NCBI GenBank assembly: GCA_001587575.1
Contig: LNJC01000008.1
Location: 1-42,340, forward strand
Direction of reading: 5' to 3'
Source of the DNA: Candidatus Methanofastidiosum methylothiophilum
Lineage (GTDB): Archaea; Methanobacteriota_B; Thermococci; Methanofastidiosales; Methanofastidiosaceae
DNA: 42,340 nucleotides
The translations under genes were made by a program, and so were the position numbers. Of this stretch, positions 9,696 through 17,653 are shown piece after piece. Below the pieces are notes generated by a model. The model was given only the letters and a program-made list of their open reading frames with translations. It did no database searches and was not told the DNA's origin. Each line of letters opens with the position of its first letter. Position 1 is the first letter of the stretch.

Positions 9696-10436
9696 TTAGT
9701 TCTTAATTGCAACAATGCTTAAGCTTTCTATAGGTAAACCCCAATACTGTCTTACACTTATCTCTTCAACACGCTTTATGTTTGATATTTCAAATCCTGT
9801 ATCTTTAATTATTTTTAGATAATCTTCTTTTAATATTGCACCGGCTACGCAACTTACAAGAAGCATTTCATTTTTTCTTAAATCATCACTTAGGTTTTGA
9901 AGCAGCACTATGTCTGAAATATACATTTTGCCTCCTTTCTTTAATACTCTGTAAGCTTCTTTGAATGCTTTGACTTTATCGGGAACAAGATTTACCACAC
10001 AATTGCTTAAGATGACATCAACTGAACTGGCTTCTATTGGAAGATTCTCTATGTCACCATATCTGAATTCTACATTCTTATATCCATATTTCTTTGCATT
10101 TTGAGTTGCTTTTTGAATCATAGTTTCAGTGAAATCTACTCCTATGACTTTTCCATTTTCTCCTACTTTGTCAGCCGCCAGAAAACAATCTAGGCCTGCT
10201 CCAGAACCAAGATCTAATACAACTTCACCTTCTTTTATTTCGCCAAGAGCAGTTGGATTTCCACATCCTAATCCTAAATTTGCCTCAGAAACATTTCCTA
10301 TCTGTGTATCTGAATATCCTAAAGATTTAGCTATTAATTCATTGTTATTACTACATCCACAACTACAACCGCAGTTTGAAGATGCTATTTTTGAATAATT
10401 TTCTTTTACTATTCTTTTAATATCCTCGTCTCTCAT
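9696..10436 (-). CDS. arsM: Arsenite S-adenosylmethionine methyltransferase ArsM
   Basis: A 246-residue class I methyltransferase that methylates As(III). The N-terminus carries a cysteine cluster (C22GC24SC26GC28). Then come GLGCGNP (C58), the SAM motif VLDLGSGAGLDC (C84), SNCVVNL (C146) and LLVSCVAGA (C196). C146 and C196 match, with the usual 50-residue spacing, the two arsenic-binding cysteines of ArsM/AS3MT, and C58 or C84 would be the third. The start overlaps the arsR stop by 4 nt, so the pair is translationally coupled. Methylated products could be exported by the ArsP-like permease at 16.4-17.5 kb. Confidence 0.93.
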   Translation of the reverse strand: MRDEDIKRIVKENYSKIASSNCGCSCGCSNNNELIAKSLGYSDTQIGNVSEANLGLGCGNPTALGEIKEGEVVLDLGSGAGLDCFLAADKVGENGKVIGVDFTETMIQKATQNAKKYGYKNVEFRYGDIENLPIEASSVDVILSNCVVNLVPDKVKAFKEAYRVLKKGGKMYISDIVLLQNLSDDLRKNEMLLVSCVAGAILKEDYLKIIKDTGFEISNIKRVEEISVRQYWGLPIESLSIVAIKN

Positions 10437-10720
10437 AGTTTTCCCTCCTCACAGCATGGTATTCCTTCAATTCCAAAATTTATCAACATGTCAATTGTGG
10501 CCTTATCTTTGATACTGTAGATAATATTCCTACCATTCTTTTGAGATTTTAATATGCCCGCATCGACTAAAATTTTAAGATGTCTAGAGATTGTCGTCTG
10601 ATCTTTCTGTATATCAAATGTGAATTCGCATGCACAGTACTCTTGAGTCAATAGACATCTCACTATTTTAAGGCGAGTTTCATCTCCTAAGGCTTTGAAT
10701 ATCTCTACCTGTTGAACCAT
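10433..10720 (-). CDS. arsR: ArsR/SmtB family arsenic-responsive repressor (copy 1)
   Basis: A 95-residue winged-helix repressor starting at the ATG at 10720 (MVQQVEIFKALGDETRLKI). A longer frame to 10921 would run across the divergent promoter and into the neighbouring gene and is rejected. The recognition helix region is QTTISRHLKIL. The thiol pair CAC sits before the DNA-binding helices, where ArsR proteins carry the ELCVC-type As(III) site, and a second pair is at the C-terminus (IPCCEEG). It heads the arsR-arsM-FAS1 operon and probably autoregulates through the inverted repeat upstream. Confidence 0.93.
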   Translation of the reverse strand: MVQQVEIFKALGDETRLKIVRCLLTQEYCACEFTFDIQKDQTTISRHLKILVDAGILKSQKNGRNIIYSIKDKATIDMLINFGIEGIPCCEEGKL

Positions 10721-10727
10721 AAAATTT

Positions 10728-10743
10728 ATGCATATATGTGCAT
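10728..10743. promoter_or_regulatory. Operator candidate in the divergent arsR / DUF1638 promoter
   Basis: ATGCA-N6-TGCAT lies between the arsR start (10720) and a minus-strand TATA box (TTTATATATG, 10741-10750), the position for repressor blockade. For the plus-strand DUF1638 gene a separate TATA-like TTTTAAATA lies at 10774-10782, about 27 nt before its ATG. Binding by ArsR is inferred from position only. Confidence 0.5.
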
Positions 10744-10808
10744 ATATAAATATTTCTATTTTAGTAAGAATTCTTTTAAATACACCCAATACTTTTAGAC
10801 TGGAGATT

Positions 10809-11630
10809 ATGAAAAGAATAGGTATTGTTGCTTGTGAAATTTTTGAGGAGGAATTATTAAAATTATTATCTGAATATAATAATATTGATAGGATTATACT
10901 TGTCTCAAGTGATTCGTCCAAAGAGTTTCAGAAAATGCTTGAATCTAAATACAATTATGATAAAATTACAATTGCAAGAGAACTCTGTTCAAAGAGGTTT
11001 CTAAAAAGAGAGGCCTCATTGGAAGTTGTTATAAATATTCTACCTTTTGCACTTCACTTATATGCAGAAGATATCAAAAGAGAAGTGGTAAACGCCTCAA
11101 AAGAAATTGAAAAGCACGTTGATTATATATTATTATTATATGGTTTGTGTGGAAACGCGTTGGGATCAATTAAAGATTTATTGTTTAATAATAAAATAAA
11201 AGTTCCATTTGATATTTTAACTAATGAAAAGGGAGAAATAATGGACGACTGTATATGCGCCCTTATTGGTTCAAGTGAAAATTATCTTAGAGAGTTAGAA
11301 CAGAGCACCAGTATCTTTTTTATGACGCCTGGTTGGGCAAAACTTTGGCCACGACTTATAGAAGAAAAGACAAGAAACGTTGATTCAAATAAAATGGAAG
11401 AGTTATCTAAAATGGATGTTAAAGAAAAGTTTAAAATGGCCCTTGGTAGCTCTGATTATAAAAAGGTAATAGGAATAGAACTCGATTTTATTGATAAGTC
11501 TAATTTTAGGGCCAGATGCAAAGAATTTGCATCGCATTTTAATAGTGAAGTTGTCATTAGAGAAGGAACTATTGATTCACTCAAAGGTTCTTTTGAAAAG
11601 GCGTTGAAAGAATTAGAAAAACAAAATTAG
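10809..11630 (+). CDS. DUF1638 protein (copy A), in the arsenic island
   Basis: A 273-residue soluble protein of the DUF1638 type. The start is the ATG at 10809 ([17 protein letters not shown]), about 27 nt after a TATA-like box; the in-frame ATG at 10728 would place the start inside the promoter. Conserved between this and the second copy at 32111-32893 are a Cys at residue 9, [36 protein letters not shown] and FMT.GWAK.W. The number of shared cysteines suggests a metal, corrinoid or thiol-related site. DUF1638 genes are known mostly from anaerobes and methanogens, some near methyltransferase genes; the biochemical role is unknown to me. It is divergent from arsR and its stop overlaps the ACR3 stop. 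Confidence 0.8.
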   Translation: MKRIGIVACEIFEEELLKLLSEYNNIDRIILVSSDSSKEFQKMLESKYNYDKITIARELCSKRFLKREASLEVVINILPFALHLYAEDIKREVVNASKEIEKHVDYILLLYGLCGNALGSIKDLLFNNKIKVPFDILTNEKGEIMDDCICALIGSSENYLRELEQSTSIFFMTPGWAKLWPRLIEEKTRNVDSNKMEELSKMDVKEKFKMALGSSDYKKVIGIELDFIDKSNFRARCKEFASHFNSEVVIREGTIDSLKGSFEKALKELEKQN

Positions 11631-12757
11631 GGAATATATTTATCCGATTTTTTGCATTGCGGCCAAGCAAGGTCACATCCAGGGAATAAGTAATAAGTTT
11701 TTTTACAAACGTAAACTAAAAGTAACATTGTGGGAACTTCTATTAAGACACCCACTACAGTTGCAAGTGCTGCACCTGATGAAAGGCCAAACAAGGTAGT
11801 GGCTGTTGCAATTGCAACTTCAAAGTGATTAGAAGCACCAATCATTGATGCAGGAGCAGCATCTCTATATTCAAGTTTCAAGACTTTTGATAGTGCAAAA
11901 TACCCCAATGCAAAAATAAAGAGGGTCTGGATGAACAAGGGTATTGCAATCCAAAAGATTGTCAGGGGATACTTTATTATTAATTCTCCTTTGAGAGAGA
12001 ATAGAAGAACTAATGTGATTAAAAGAGCAATTATACTGACCGGAGTAAGTCTATGTAAGAATTTTTCTTTAAACCATTGGATTCCTTTTGACTTAATAAT
12101 TTGTTTTCTTGTAATGTATCCCGCAACTAGAGGCAATCCAACATATATTGTAACAGATAATAGTATTGTTTGCCATGGTATTGGCATTGCATTGACACCA
12201 AGTAACAGTCCACCTAAAGGTGCGTATAAGAATAGCATGGTAAGTGAATTTATGGCGACCATTACTAAGGTAAGGCCATCGTTTCCTCTAGCCAAATAAC
12301 TCCAAACTAAAACCATCGCAGTGCATGGCGCAATCCCTAAAAGAATAGTCCCAGATATGTAACTTCTCCAAAGTTCAACTTCTTGGCCCGTAATCAATAT
12401 TTCAGTTCCTGGTAAGTACCCCTTAAATAGAACTCCAAGGAAGAATGAAGCTATGATAAACATAGAAAATGGCTTTATAGCCCAGTTAATAAACAATGTC
12501 ATTCCAACAGGTTTTGGAGTTTTTGCAGCTTTTACAACTTCTGAAAAGTCAATCTTTACCATGATAGGGTACATCATGAAGAATAGGCAGATTGCAATAG
12601 GTATTGAAACTTGGTAATATGAAAATGAATCTATAGCAACTGCAACTGTTGGTGCTATTTTTCCTAAAAGTATTCCAGCACCGATGCAGAGGAATACCCA
12701 AATAGTTAAGTATTTCTCAAATATGCCTAATCCTTTGTTATTTTGATTTTCTCCCAT
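11627..12757 (-). CDS. acr3: ACR3-family arsenite efflux transporter
   Basis: A 376-residue protein with about ten membrane helices that exports As(III) driven by the proton gradient. The essential cysteine region reads [18 protein letters not shown], a hallmark of ACR3. [17 protein letters not shown] and [11 protein letters not shown] are other family blocks. The 3' end overlaps the DUF1638 stop by 3 nt. Upstream (12791-12804) is an AT-only palindrome ATATTTTAAAATAT next to TATA-like sequence, which may be promoter composition rather than an operator. Confidence 0.95.
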   Translation of the reverse strand: MGENQNNKGLGIFEKYLTIWVFLCIGAGILLGKIAPTVAVAIDSFSYYQVSIPIAICLFFMMYPIMVKIDFSEVVKAAKTPKPVGMTLFINWAIKPFSMFIIASFFLGVLFKGYLPGTEILITGQEVELWRSYISGTILLGIAPCTAMVLVWSYLARGNDGLTLVMVAINSLTMLFLYAPLGGLLLGVNAMPIPWQTILLSVTIYVGLPLVAGYITRKQIIKSKGIQWFKEKFLHRLTPVSIIALLITLVLLFSLKGELIIKYPLTIFWIAIPLFIQTLFIFALGYFALSKVLKLEYRDAAPASMIGASNHFEVAIATATTLFGLSSGAALATVVGVLIEVPTMLLLVYVCKKTYYLFPGCDLAWPQCKKSDKYIP

Positions 12758-12824
12758 GTAATCACTTTATGAGAATAGTATCATCAGTATATATTTTAAA
12801 ATATTAAAAATTATAAAAAGATTA

Positions 12825-13304
12825 TTAACTGCTAGCTTTACTACAACTGCTTGCGCCTGCTGTGTTTGAAGGTGTAAGGCCCATCGCAACGTAATCTAAT
12901 GCAAATAAGTTAGAGTTTTTAGTGCTAACTGGTCCGTGTCCATCGTTTGTTCTAAACCAGTATTCTATTTCCCACTCTCTTGCATTTGGGGCTAGCTTAA
13001 ATAAATCCTCATCAGATAAAGCTAGAATGTAAACTATTCCATCTTTTGCATTATTGTCTGTTACATCTTGCTTCTCCATTATTCTTCTAGAACCATTAAT
13101 GTATACAAACATATAAACAGGCAGATCTCCTTCAGCATCGTTGTAAGTCACTTGAAATTTATATGAAAATGTACTTCCTTTAAAGGTATACCACAAAACT
13201 CCTCCTTCAAGAGTTGGTGGTGTGTTTTGGGCGGCAGAAACAGGCGTTAAAAATATTGAAGAAGCAAATATAATTGCTATAATTACACCAAATAATTTCC
13301 TCAT
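12825..13304 (-). CDS. Secreted Ig-like/beta-sandwich protein, unknown function
   Basis: A 159-residue protein with a clear signal peptide: positive start (MRK), hydrophobic core at about 4-20 and VSA at about residue 24. The mature part begins NTPPTLEGG and has alternating beta-type sequence (FSYKFQVTYNDAEGDLPVYMFVYING), like repeats in archaeal surface proteins. The C-terminus has a lone cysteine (SSCSKASS). It sits between ACR3 and ArsG on the same strand but with 67- and 134-bp gaps, so it may have its own promoter. A role in arsenic handling is unproven. Confidence 0.7.
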   Translation of the reverse strand: MRKLFGVIIAIIFASSIFLTPVSAAQNTPPTLEGGVLWYTFKGSTFSYKFQVTYNDAEGDLPVYMFVYINGSRRIMEKQDVTDNNAKDGIVYILALSDEDLFKLAPNAREWEIEYWFRTNDGHGPVSTKNSNLFALDYVAMGLTPSNTAGASSCSKASS

Positions 13305-13438
13305 AATTTTACCTCCAATGTTAGGTTACAAATCTATTAATATTAATTATAAAAGTCTTATTATTATAGTTTATAGAAATAATAATAATGATTCCCTATT
13401 TATTCATAGTATACCAAAGATCGTATAATATAATAACT

Positions 13439-14401
13439 TCATATCAGAAATATATAATAGGCCCCAACAGCCATGAAAATCACTGCAACTGCTTTTCTCA
13501 TCCACTTTTCAAAAGTCTGGACCTTTTTCATGACATCCCCAATTTTTGAAACACTGAAAACTAATATTAGTGAAAATATAATAACAGGCAATCCTGTTGC
13601 GATAGCAAAGATTGAAGGTATAATAATTGGATCACTATTCTGAAGTGCCAAAGGAATAAGCATGCCAAAGTAGAATACACCACTAATTGGACAGAATGCC
13701 AAAGCAAATAACATTCCTAGCAATAGACTACCAATCAATCCTTTCTCAGATAAATATTCTTTAAGTTTAGATACCCTTTCACTGCTTTTCCCAAAACTAA
13801 TATTGAAAATATTTAGCATTAAGATACCAAATAATATCATAAGTGGCCCCAATAATACTTTTCCATATTTTTGAAGTCCTATAGATATTGAAAATGTACT
13901 AATGCCTATCCATACAATGACAGCTGCTATGCCTATATATACAATCATTCTGCCAATAGTATATAAAATTCCAACAAGCAATGTGTGTTTGCTGTTTCCA
14001 ATTTTTTTAGATGTGTATGCTATAGCAGTAATATTAGTTGCAAGTGGGCATGGACTTATAGCAGTCATTAGACCTATGAAAAAAGCAGCGATTAATGGAA
14101 TATTACTTTGACCCAATGATTCAAATAAAGGCATTAAAGATATAGTACTAATCTTATTATATAATAAGTAAACAGCACCAATTAGAACAATAAATAATGA
14201 GATAATCAAGAAGAGTTTATTTGAATATTTTCTTTCTGGTGAAATATCTTTAGTAGATTCCTTGAGAGCAGTTGAATACGAATCCATGATTTCTTTTTTC
14301 CTTGATTCAAATTCGTCTTTGGAAATAGCATGAGAGATGTATAACTTTGTTAGATGTTGTATTTTATCATCCAATACTTTGTCATCATTAGATTGATCCA
14401 T
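13439..14401 (-). CDS. ArsG-like (CcdA/DsbD-related) membrane permease of the arsenic island
   Basis: A 320-residue protein. The N-terminal 45 residues resemble a SHOCT-type short helical motif (LTKLYISHAISKDEFESRKKEI), then comes one helix at about 65-88 and six helices from about 100. The duplicated CcdA-type loops carry proline and cysteine (ISPCPLATN and FCPISGVFYF). Together with the adjacent thioredoxin-like lipoprotein this matches the ArsG/ArsF pair described for efflux or reduction of aromatic arsenicals. A CcdA-like thiol-electron conduit is the alternative. It is 24 nt downstream of the ArsF-like gene, so they form an operon. Confidence 0.75.
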   Translation of the reverse strand: MDQSNDDKVLDDKIQHLTKLYISHAISKDEFESRKKEIMDSYSTALKESTKDISPERKYSNKLFLIISLFIVLIGAVYLLYNKISTISLMPLFESLGQSNIPLIAAFFIGLMTAISPCPLATNITAIAYTSKKIGNSKHTLLVGILYTIGRMIVYIGIAAVIVWIGISTFSISIGLQKYGKVLLGPLMILFGILMLNIFNISFGKSSERVSKLKEYLSEKGLIGSLLLGMLFALAFCPISGVFYFGMLIPLALQNSDPIIIPSIFAIATGLPVIIFSLILVFSVSKIGDVMKKVQTFEKWMRKAVAVIFMAVGAYYIFLI

Positions 14402-14425
14402 TTTATCACCAATAAAAAGAGAGAA

Positions 14426-14923
14426 TTATATTTTGGTAAGATCCCCATTCAGTCTCATTTCAATAAGCTGTTTCATATAAGTCATGAAAGTATCTTTATT
14501 GTTAAGTCGATACCAGCCACCATAATTTTCTTCAATGAAAAGGTGACCTTGATCATCGTATACCCCTATACACAATGCAGAGCCTGGTGGCCTATATAAT
14601 AAGACAAGTTCCTGATTTTCTGGAAGCTCATAATTAACATGTCTAAAAGTAATTCTTCCAGATTGGAGTTCTTTAGAAAAATATTTATTAACTGTTTCTT
14701 CAGTAAACGCGCCCAATGTTGTACAACTGACGCATCCTACTCTAGGATGGAAATGTATTACTTCAACTTTTAATACATTTACTTTTTCTGGAACAGTATT
14801 AGTGTTTCCTTGATTTGTATTTGGTTGTGTATTTGTTTGTGGCTGCTCTGCGCTGTTGCTAACACATGCAGGGAAGACTACTAACACCGTAATTAAAAGA
14901 AGGACAAATAAAGTTTTTTCCAT
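14426..14923 (-). CDS. ArsF-like thioredoxin-fold lipoprotein
   Basis: A 165-residue exported protein. The signal sequence ends in a lipobox-like FPAC (C20), followed by an Asn/Thr/Gln-rich linker (about 24-44). The domain then carries VEVIHFHPRVGC64VSC67, a thioredoxin-like CXXC, and continues with the FSKELQSGRITFRHVNYELPEN block typical of ArsF-family proteins. It would sit on the outer face of the membrane and exchange electrons with the ArsG-like protein. An AGGAGG ribosome site lies 8 nt before the ATG. Annotation of this family as a nitroreductase subunit rests on few studied members; the substrate here is unknown. Confidence 0.78.
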   Translation of the reverse strand: MEKTLFVLLLITVLVVFPACVSNSAEQPQTNTQPNTNQGNTNTVPEKVNVLKVEVIHFHPRVGCVSCTTLGAFTEETVNKYFSKELQSGRITFRHVNYELPENQELVLLYRPPGSALCIGVYDDQGHLFIEENYGGWYRLNNKDTFMTYMKQLIEMRLNGDLTKI

Positions 14924-14942
14924 TATAAATTCCTCCTATTTA

Positions 14943-14977
14943 TATACTTAAGTATAAACATATAATCAATTGTTGAT
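14943..14977. promoter_or_regulatory. Operator/promoter region of the arsF-arsG operon
   Basis: Two symmetric elements sit side by side: the perfect palindrome TATACTTAAGTATA (14943-14956) and ATCAA-TTG-TTGAT (14965-14977). The latter has the form of ArsR/SmtB operators. A minus-strand TATA-like TTATATGTTTATA lies at about 14953-14966, and the AGGAGG leader lies between it and the start at 14923. Control by the neighbouring ArsR is inferred. Confidence 0.5.
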
Positions 14978-15080
14978 AATTTATTTATAAGTGTTTTGTA
15001 TTTTAGATTTTAGATTACTTTATATTCTAGAAATTTTAATAAGAAATTAGAAAGGAATTAGGTATTATCGTTAATAAACT

Positions 15081-15098
15081 TTATATATCAATATATAA
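15081..15098. promoter_or_regulatory. Operator overlapping the arsR2 TATA box
   Basis: TTATATAT-CA-ATATATAA is an inverted repeat with 8-bp arms, centred about 20 nt before the arsR2 ATG at 15109, and it includes the TATA box. An almost identical 18-mer (16 of 18 positions) lies in the promoter of the ArsP-like permease at 17543-17560. Autoregulation plus control of the permease operon is the simplest reading. Confidence 0.55.
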
Positions 15099-15108
15099 AT
15101 AATCATAC

Positions 15109-15375
15109 ATGGTAATAGATGAAAAAAATAATATTTCTCTTCTTAAGGCAATGGGAGAAACTACAAGATACAAAATACTCAGTGCTCTTATTTCTGGCGA
15201 AAAATGTGCTTGTGAGATCCCAGGATTAATAAATAGATCCCAGCCTAACACTTCGATGCACCTATCAAAACTTCAGGATTTAGGGATAATAAAATCTAGA
15301 AGGGATGGAAAAAGAATTCTTTACTCAATTAAAGATCCTAGGGTTAAAAAAATATTAGAAATAATAAATAAATAG
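15109..15375 (+). CDS. arsR: ArsR/SmtB family repressor (copy 2)
   Basis: An 88-residue winged-helix protein (LLKAMGETTRYKILSALISGEKCACEIP). The CAC thiol pair is in the classic As(III)-sensing position, and the recognition helix reads SQPNTSMHLSKLQDLGI. The spacing of TATA box to ATG (about 25 nt) suggests a leaderless transcript. It ends one base before the arsC stop on the other strand, so the pair is strictly tail to tail. It is similar to copy 1 but lacks the C-terminal cysteine pair. Confidence 0.93.
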   Translation: MVIDEKNNISLLKAMGETTRYKILSALISGEKCACEIPGLINRSQPNTSMHLSKLQDLGIIKSRRDGKRILYSIKDPRVKKILEIINK

Positions 15376-15795
15376 CTATATAGTAGAATTACAGATAAAT
15401 TCTAATATCCATTGTTTTATTTCGTCTCTAGTCTTTCTAAATGCGTTAAGTATTTCTTCAGAGTTACCTACTACTGAAGAAGGATCTTTGAAACTCGCAT
15501 GGATATATTTTTTTGCTCCTGGGAAAAATGGGCAACTATCTCTCGCATTGTCACATACTGTTACTACATAGTCAAAATATTGGCCTTCAAATTCATTGAT
15601 GCTTTTTGAATAATGGCCTTTGATGTCAATTCCTATTTCTTTCAAGGCTTCGATTGCATAAGGATTTACATTAGTAGGAGTTGAGCCTGCACTAAACGCT
15701 TGAAATTTATTTGAACATAGAGTATTAACTAATCCTTCGGCAAGTTGAGATCTAGCAGAGTTATGAGTACAAATAAATAATATTTTCTTTTTCAT
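15376..15795 (-). CDS. arsC: Arsenate reductase, thioredoxin-coupled (LMW-PTP type)
   Basis: A 139-residue low-molecular-weight phosphatase-fold protein that reduces As(V) to As(III). The P-loop is C9THNSARS, and the redox relay cysteines C81 and C88 lie in VCDNARDSCPFFPG, the arrangement of the thioredoxin-linked ArsC class. A tyrosine phosphatase would lack this cysteine pair. The thioredoxin-like gene at 16158-16391 is a natural reductant candidate. It is the last gene of a leftward set: permease, thioredoxin, AhpD-like, arsC. Confidence 0.94.
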   Translation of the reverse strand: MKKKILFICTHNSARSQLAEGLVNTLCSNKFQAFSAGSTPTNVNPYAIEALKEIGIDIKGHYSKSINEFEGQYFDYVVTVCDNARDSCPFFPGAKKYIHASFKDPSSVVGNSEEILNAFRKTRDEIKQWILEFICNSTI

Positions 15796-15810
15796 TTGAT
15801 CATTACAAAA

Positions 15811-16134
15811 TTATTTTTTGCACTCGCAATTAATGTTTCCTTTTAATATCTCTCTCCAATCGCCTATTACATCGTGGGTCCAGCAATCATCAGCACCTGC
15901 GGCTTCTCTCATGACTAGAGCAAAAATATAGCTAAGTTCTTTGACTGTGGCGCCGGCATCAAGGGCTCCTTTAAAGTGTTTTAATACACAAGGTTTTGAC
16001 CGAGCCTTGATAGAAAGTGCAAAGCATATGAACTGGTATGTTTTTTCATCTATAGTTCTTTTTTCCTTGTAAAGTTCGTCCATTTCATCTAATTTTTTAC
16101 TAAATTCAGGAAAAAATTCCTCTAACATTCTCAA
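15811..16134 (-). CDS. Carboxymuconolactone decarboxylase/AhpD-like protein
   Basis: A 107-residue all-helical protein with the AhpD-like core (KTYQFICFALSIKARSKPCVLKHFKGALDAGAT). The AhpD active site is CXXC followed by an H three residues later; here it reads S-K-P-C-V-L-K-H, so only the second cysteine remains. Other cysteines are in DDCWTHD and the C-terminal CEC. Many arsenic and redox operons carry such a protein, possibly as a thiol-dependent hydroperoxide or arsenic-related reductase. It lies 15 nt before arsC on the same strand. Confidence 0.82.
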   Translation of the reverse strand: MRMLEEFFPEFSKKLDEMDELYKEKRTIDEKTYQFICFALSIKARSKPCVLKHFKGALDAGATVKELSYIFALVMREAAGADDCWTHDVIGDWREILKGNINCECKK

Positions 16135-16157
16135 TATTACCCCTCCTTAGAATTTTA

Positions 16158-16391
16158 TTATTTAACACCTAGTATTTTGTTAAGTTCTTGGTCTGATGGA
16201 TTTCCAATTTTAGCCACTTTTCCATCAATCAAAATTGCAGGGCTACCCATAATGCCTTCATTTATCAAATCATTTATGTCGGAACTGTACTCCACTTTGG
16301 CATTAATTTTTCCTTCTTCGGATAATTTTTTTATTTTTTCATACAAATTTTTACATGTTGGACAACCGCTTCCTAAAACCTTTATGTTCAT
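16158..16391 (-). CDS. Small thioredoxin/glutaredoxin-like redox protein
   Basis: A 77-residue protein with MNIKVLGSGC10PTC13, the active site of the archaeal minimal thioredoxins. MGSPAILIDGKV holds the cis-proline. A longer frame reaching 16784 runs inside the permease gene and its first 131 residues are not thioredoxin-like, so the ATG at 16391 is used; it has a GGAGGG ribosome site upstream. It likely donates electrons to ArsC and lies 14 nt downstream of the permease. Confidence 0.93.
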   Translation of the reverse strand: MNIKVLGSGCPTCKNLYEKIKKLSEEGKINAKVEYSSDINDLINEGIMGSPAILIDGKVAKIGNPSDQELNKILGVK

Positions 16392-16405
16392 ATTTTCCCT
16401 CCAGA

Positions 16406-17515
16406 TTATACGAGATTTCCAAATATTAGCCCGGCTGCAGTTGAATATAAAATAACTAATATTACATAAACTGCAGTTCTTTTTGAGCCTAAGACTCTTC
16501 TTATTACGAGCATGTTTGGTAAACTTAAACTTGGCCCGGCTAACAATAAGGCCAGTGCAGGTCCGTTGGACATCCCTTTTGTGATAAGAGCTTGTAATAT
16601 AGGAATTTCTGTTAATGTAGAGAAATACATAAATGCACCAAATACCGAGGCAACTAAGTTCCCAATAATATTGTTCTTTCCAACTATTTGCTCTATTAAT
16701 TGTTGAGGTATTAATGGCATTATAAATCCTGCTACAAATACACCTATGAATAATAGAGGGATTAACATTTTTCCAAAACACCATGTTTCAACGAGCCATG
16801 ACTTTGAAGTTTCTCTAGAAAATTTGAAAATCGCGATAAATAAAACTACTAAAATAAACAATCCTATTAATAAATATTTTAATAATGTTCCTATTGCTAA
16901 TCCGTTCACCACTAAAATCATTACCATTGAAAAAAAGAAGGTAATGAAGATCCTAGAGGAAACTGTAACTTCAGGACTTTCTTCAAAATAGAGGGTGCCT
17001 CCTTCTGATTTTTCTCTAAATATTAAGGCCATTGATATCCCAACAATAATGGACAATCCAACTGCAGAAATAACTCTAGCTAATCCAATATCAAATCCTA
17101 AAACACTAAAGGTAAGAAATACAGCAGCTATATTTATTGCAGGCCCTGAAAACAAGAATGTTATTGCAGGCCCTAAGCCTGCACCTCTTTTCCTAATTGA
17201 TGCAAATAGAGGAAGTATGGTACAAGAACATACCGCAAGTATAGATCCTGAAACAGATGCTATTGAATAAGAATAAAGTTTACTACTTTCACTACCAAGA
17301 TATTTCAATACAACGTCTTTTTTTACAAAAATACTTATTGCTCCAGCGATAAACATTGCAGGAACTAAACATGTCAGAACATGTAGCCTTGCATATTCGT
17401 GAAGAAGGTAAAAGGCGCTAAATAATGATTCTTGAAATACCGGAGAATTGATCGGCATGAAAAATATTCCTAAGAAAAATAAAATTAAAACTATGAAAAA
17501 TGATTTATCCTTCAT
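16406..17515 (-). CDS. ArsP-like permease (organoarsenical efflux family)
   Basis: About 369 residues with eight or more membrane helices. SGSILAVCSCTILPLFASIRKRG carries the cysteine pair of the UPF0718/ArsP permease family, followed by FLFSGPAIN; the second half repeats LLLAGPSLSLPNML. Characterised ArsP proteins export trivalent methyl- or aromatic arsenicals, so this protein may export ArsM products. The start could be the GTG at 17527; the ATG at 17515 has a GTGGT-type ribosome site and is preferred. It heads the permease-trx-AhpD-arsC operon. Confidence 0.82.
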   Translation of the reverse strand: MKDKSFFIVLILFFLGIFFMPINSPVFQESLFSAFYLLHEYARLHVLTCLVPAMFIAGAISIFVKKDVVLKYLGSESSKLYSYSIASVSGSILAVCSCTILPLFASIRKRGAGLGPAITFLFSGPAINIAAVFLTFSVLGFDIGLARVISAVGLSIIVGISMALIFREKSEGGTLYFEESPEVTVSSRIFITFFFSMVMILVVNGLAIGTLLKYLLIGLFILVVLFIAIFKFSRETSKSWLVETWCFGKMLIPLLFIGVFVAGFIMPLIPQQLIEQIVGKNNIIGNLVASVFGAFMYFSTLTEIPILQALITKGMSNGPALALLLAGPSLSLPNMLVIRRVLGSKRTAVYVILVILYSTAAGLIFGNLV

Positions 17516-17542
17516 AACAACTACCACTAGTTAAACATATAA

Positions 17543-17560
17543 TTATTAATTGATATATAA
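17543..17560. promoter_or_regulatory. Operator candidate overlapping the ArsP-like operon TATA box
   Basis: On the minus strand this reads TTATATATCAATTAATAA, identical at 16 of 18 positions to the element over the arsR2 promoter (15081-15098), and it includes the TTTATATATC TATA box. The rest of the 17516-17653 gap is AT-rich and holds no gene I can see. Confidence 0.5.
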
Positions 17561-17653
17561 ACTTTTCTATTACTAATAAATCAAGTAATTAAAGAGGTAT
17601 TAATGTAAAAATAAGTTATTTAAAAAGTAAGTATAAAAGAAAAAATATATTTT

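Noticed and set aside
10721..10921. N-terminal extension of ArsR copy 1
   Set aside because: It would cover the divergent promoter and the first codons of the DUF1638 gene; the normal ArsR N-terminus begins at 10720.
12791..12804. Perfect palindrome ATATTTTAAAATAT upstream of ACR3
   Set aside because: It is made only of A and T in an AT-rich promoter and is not repeated at the other arsenic promoters, so chance is likely.
16392..16784. N-terminal extension of the thioredoxin-like frame
   Set aside because: The added residues lie inside the permease coding sequence in another frame and show no domain; the ATG at 16391 has the family start and a ribosome site.
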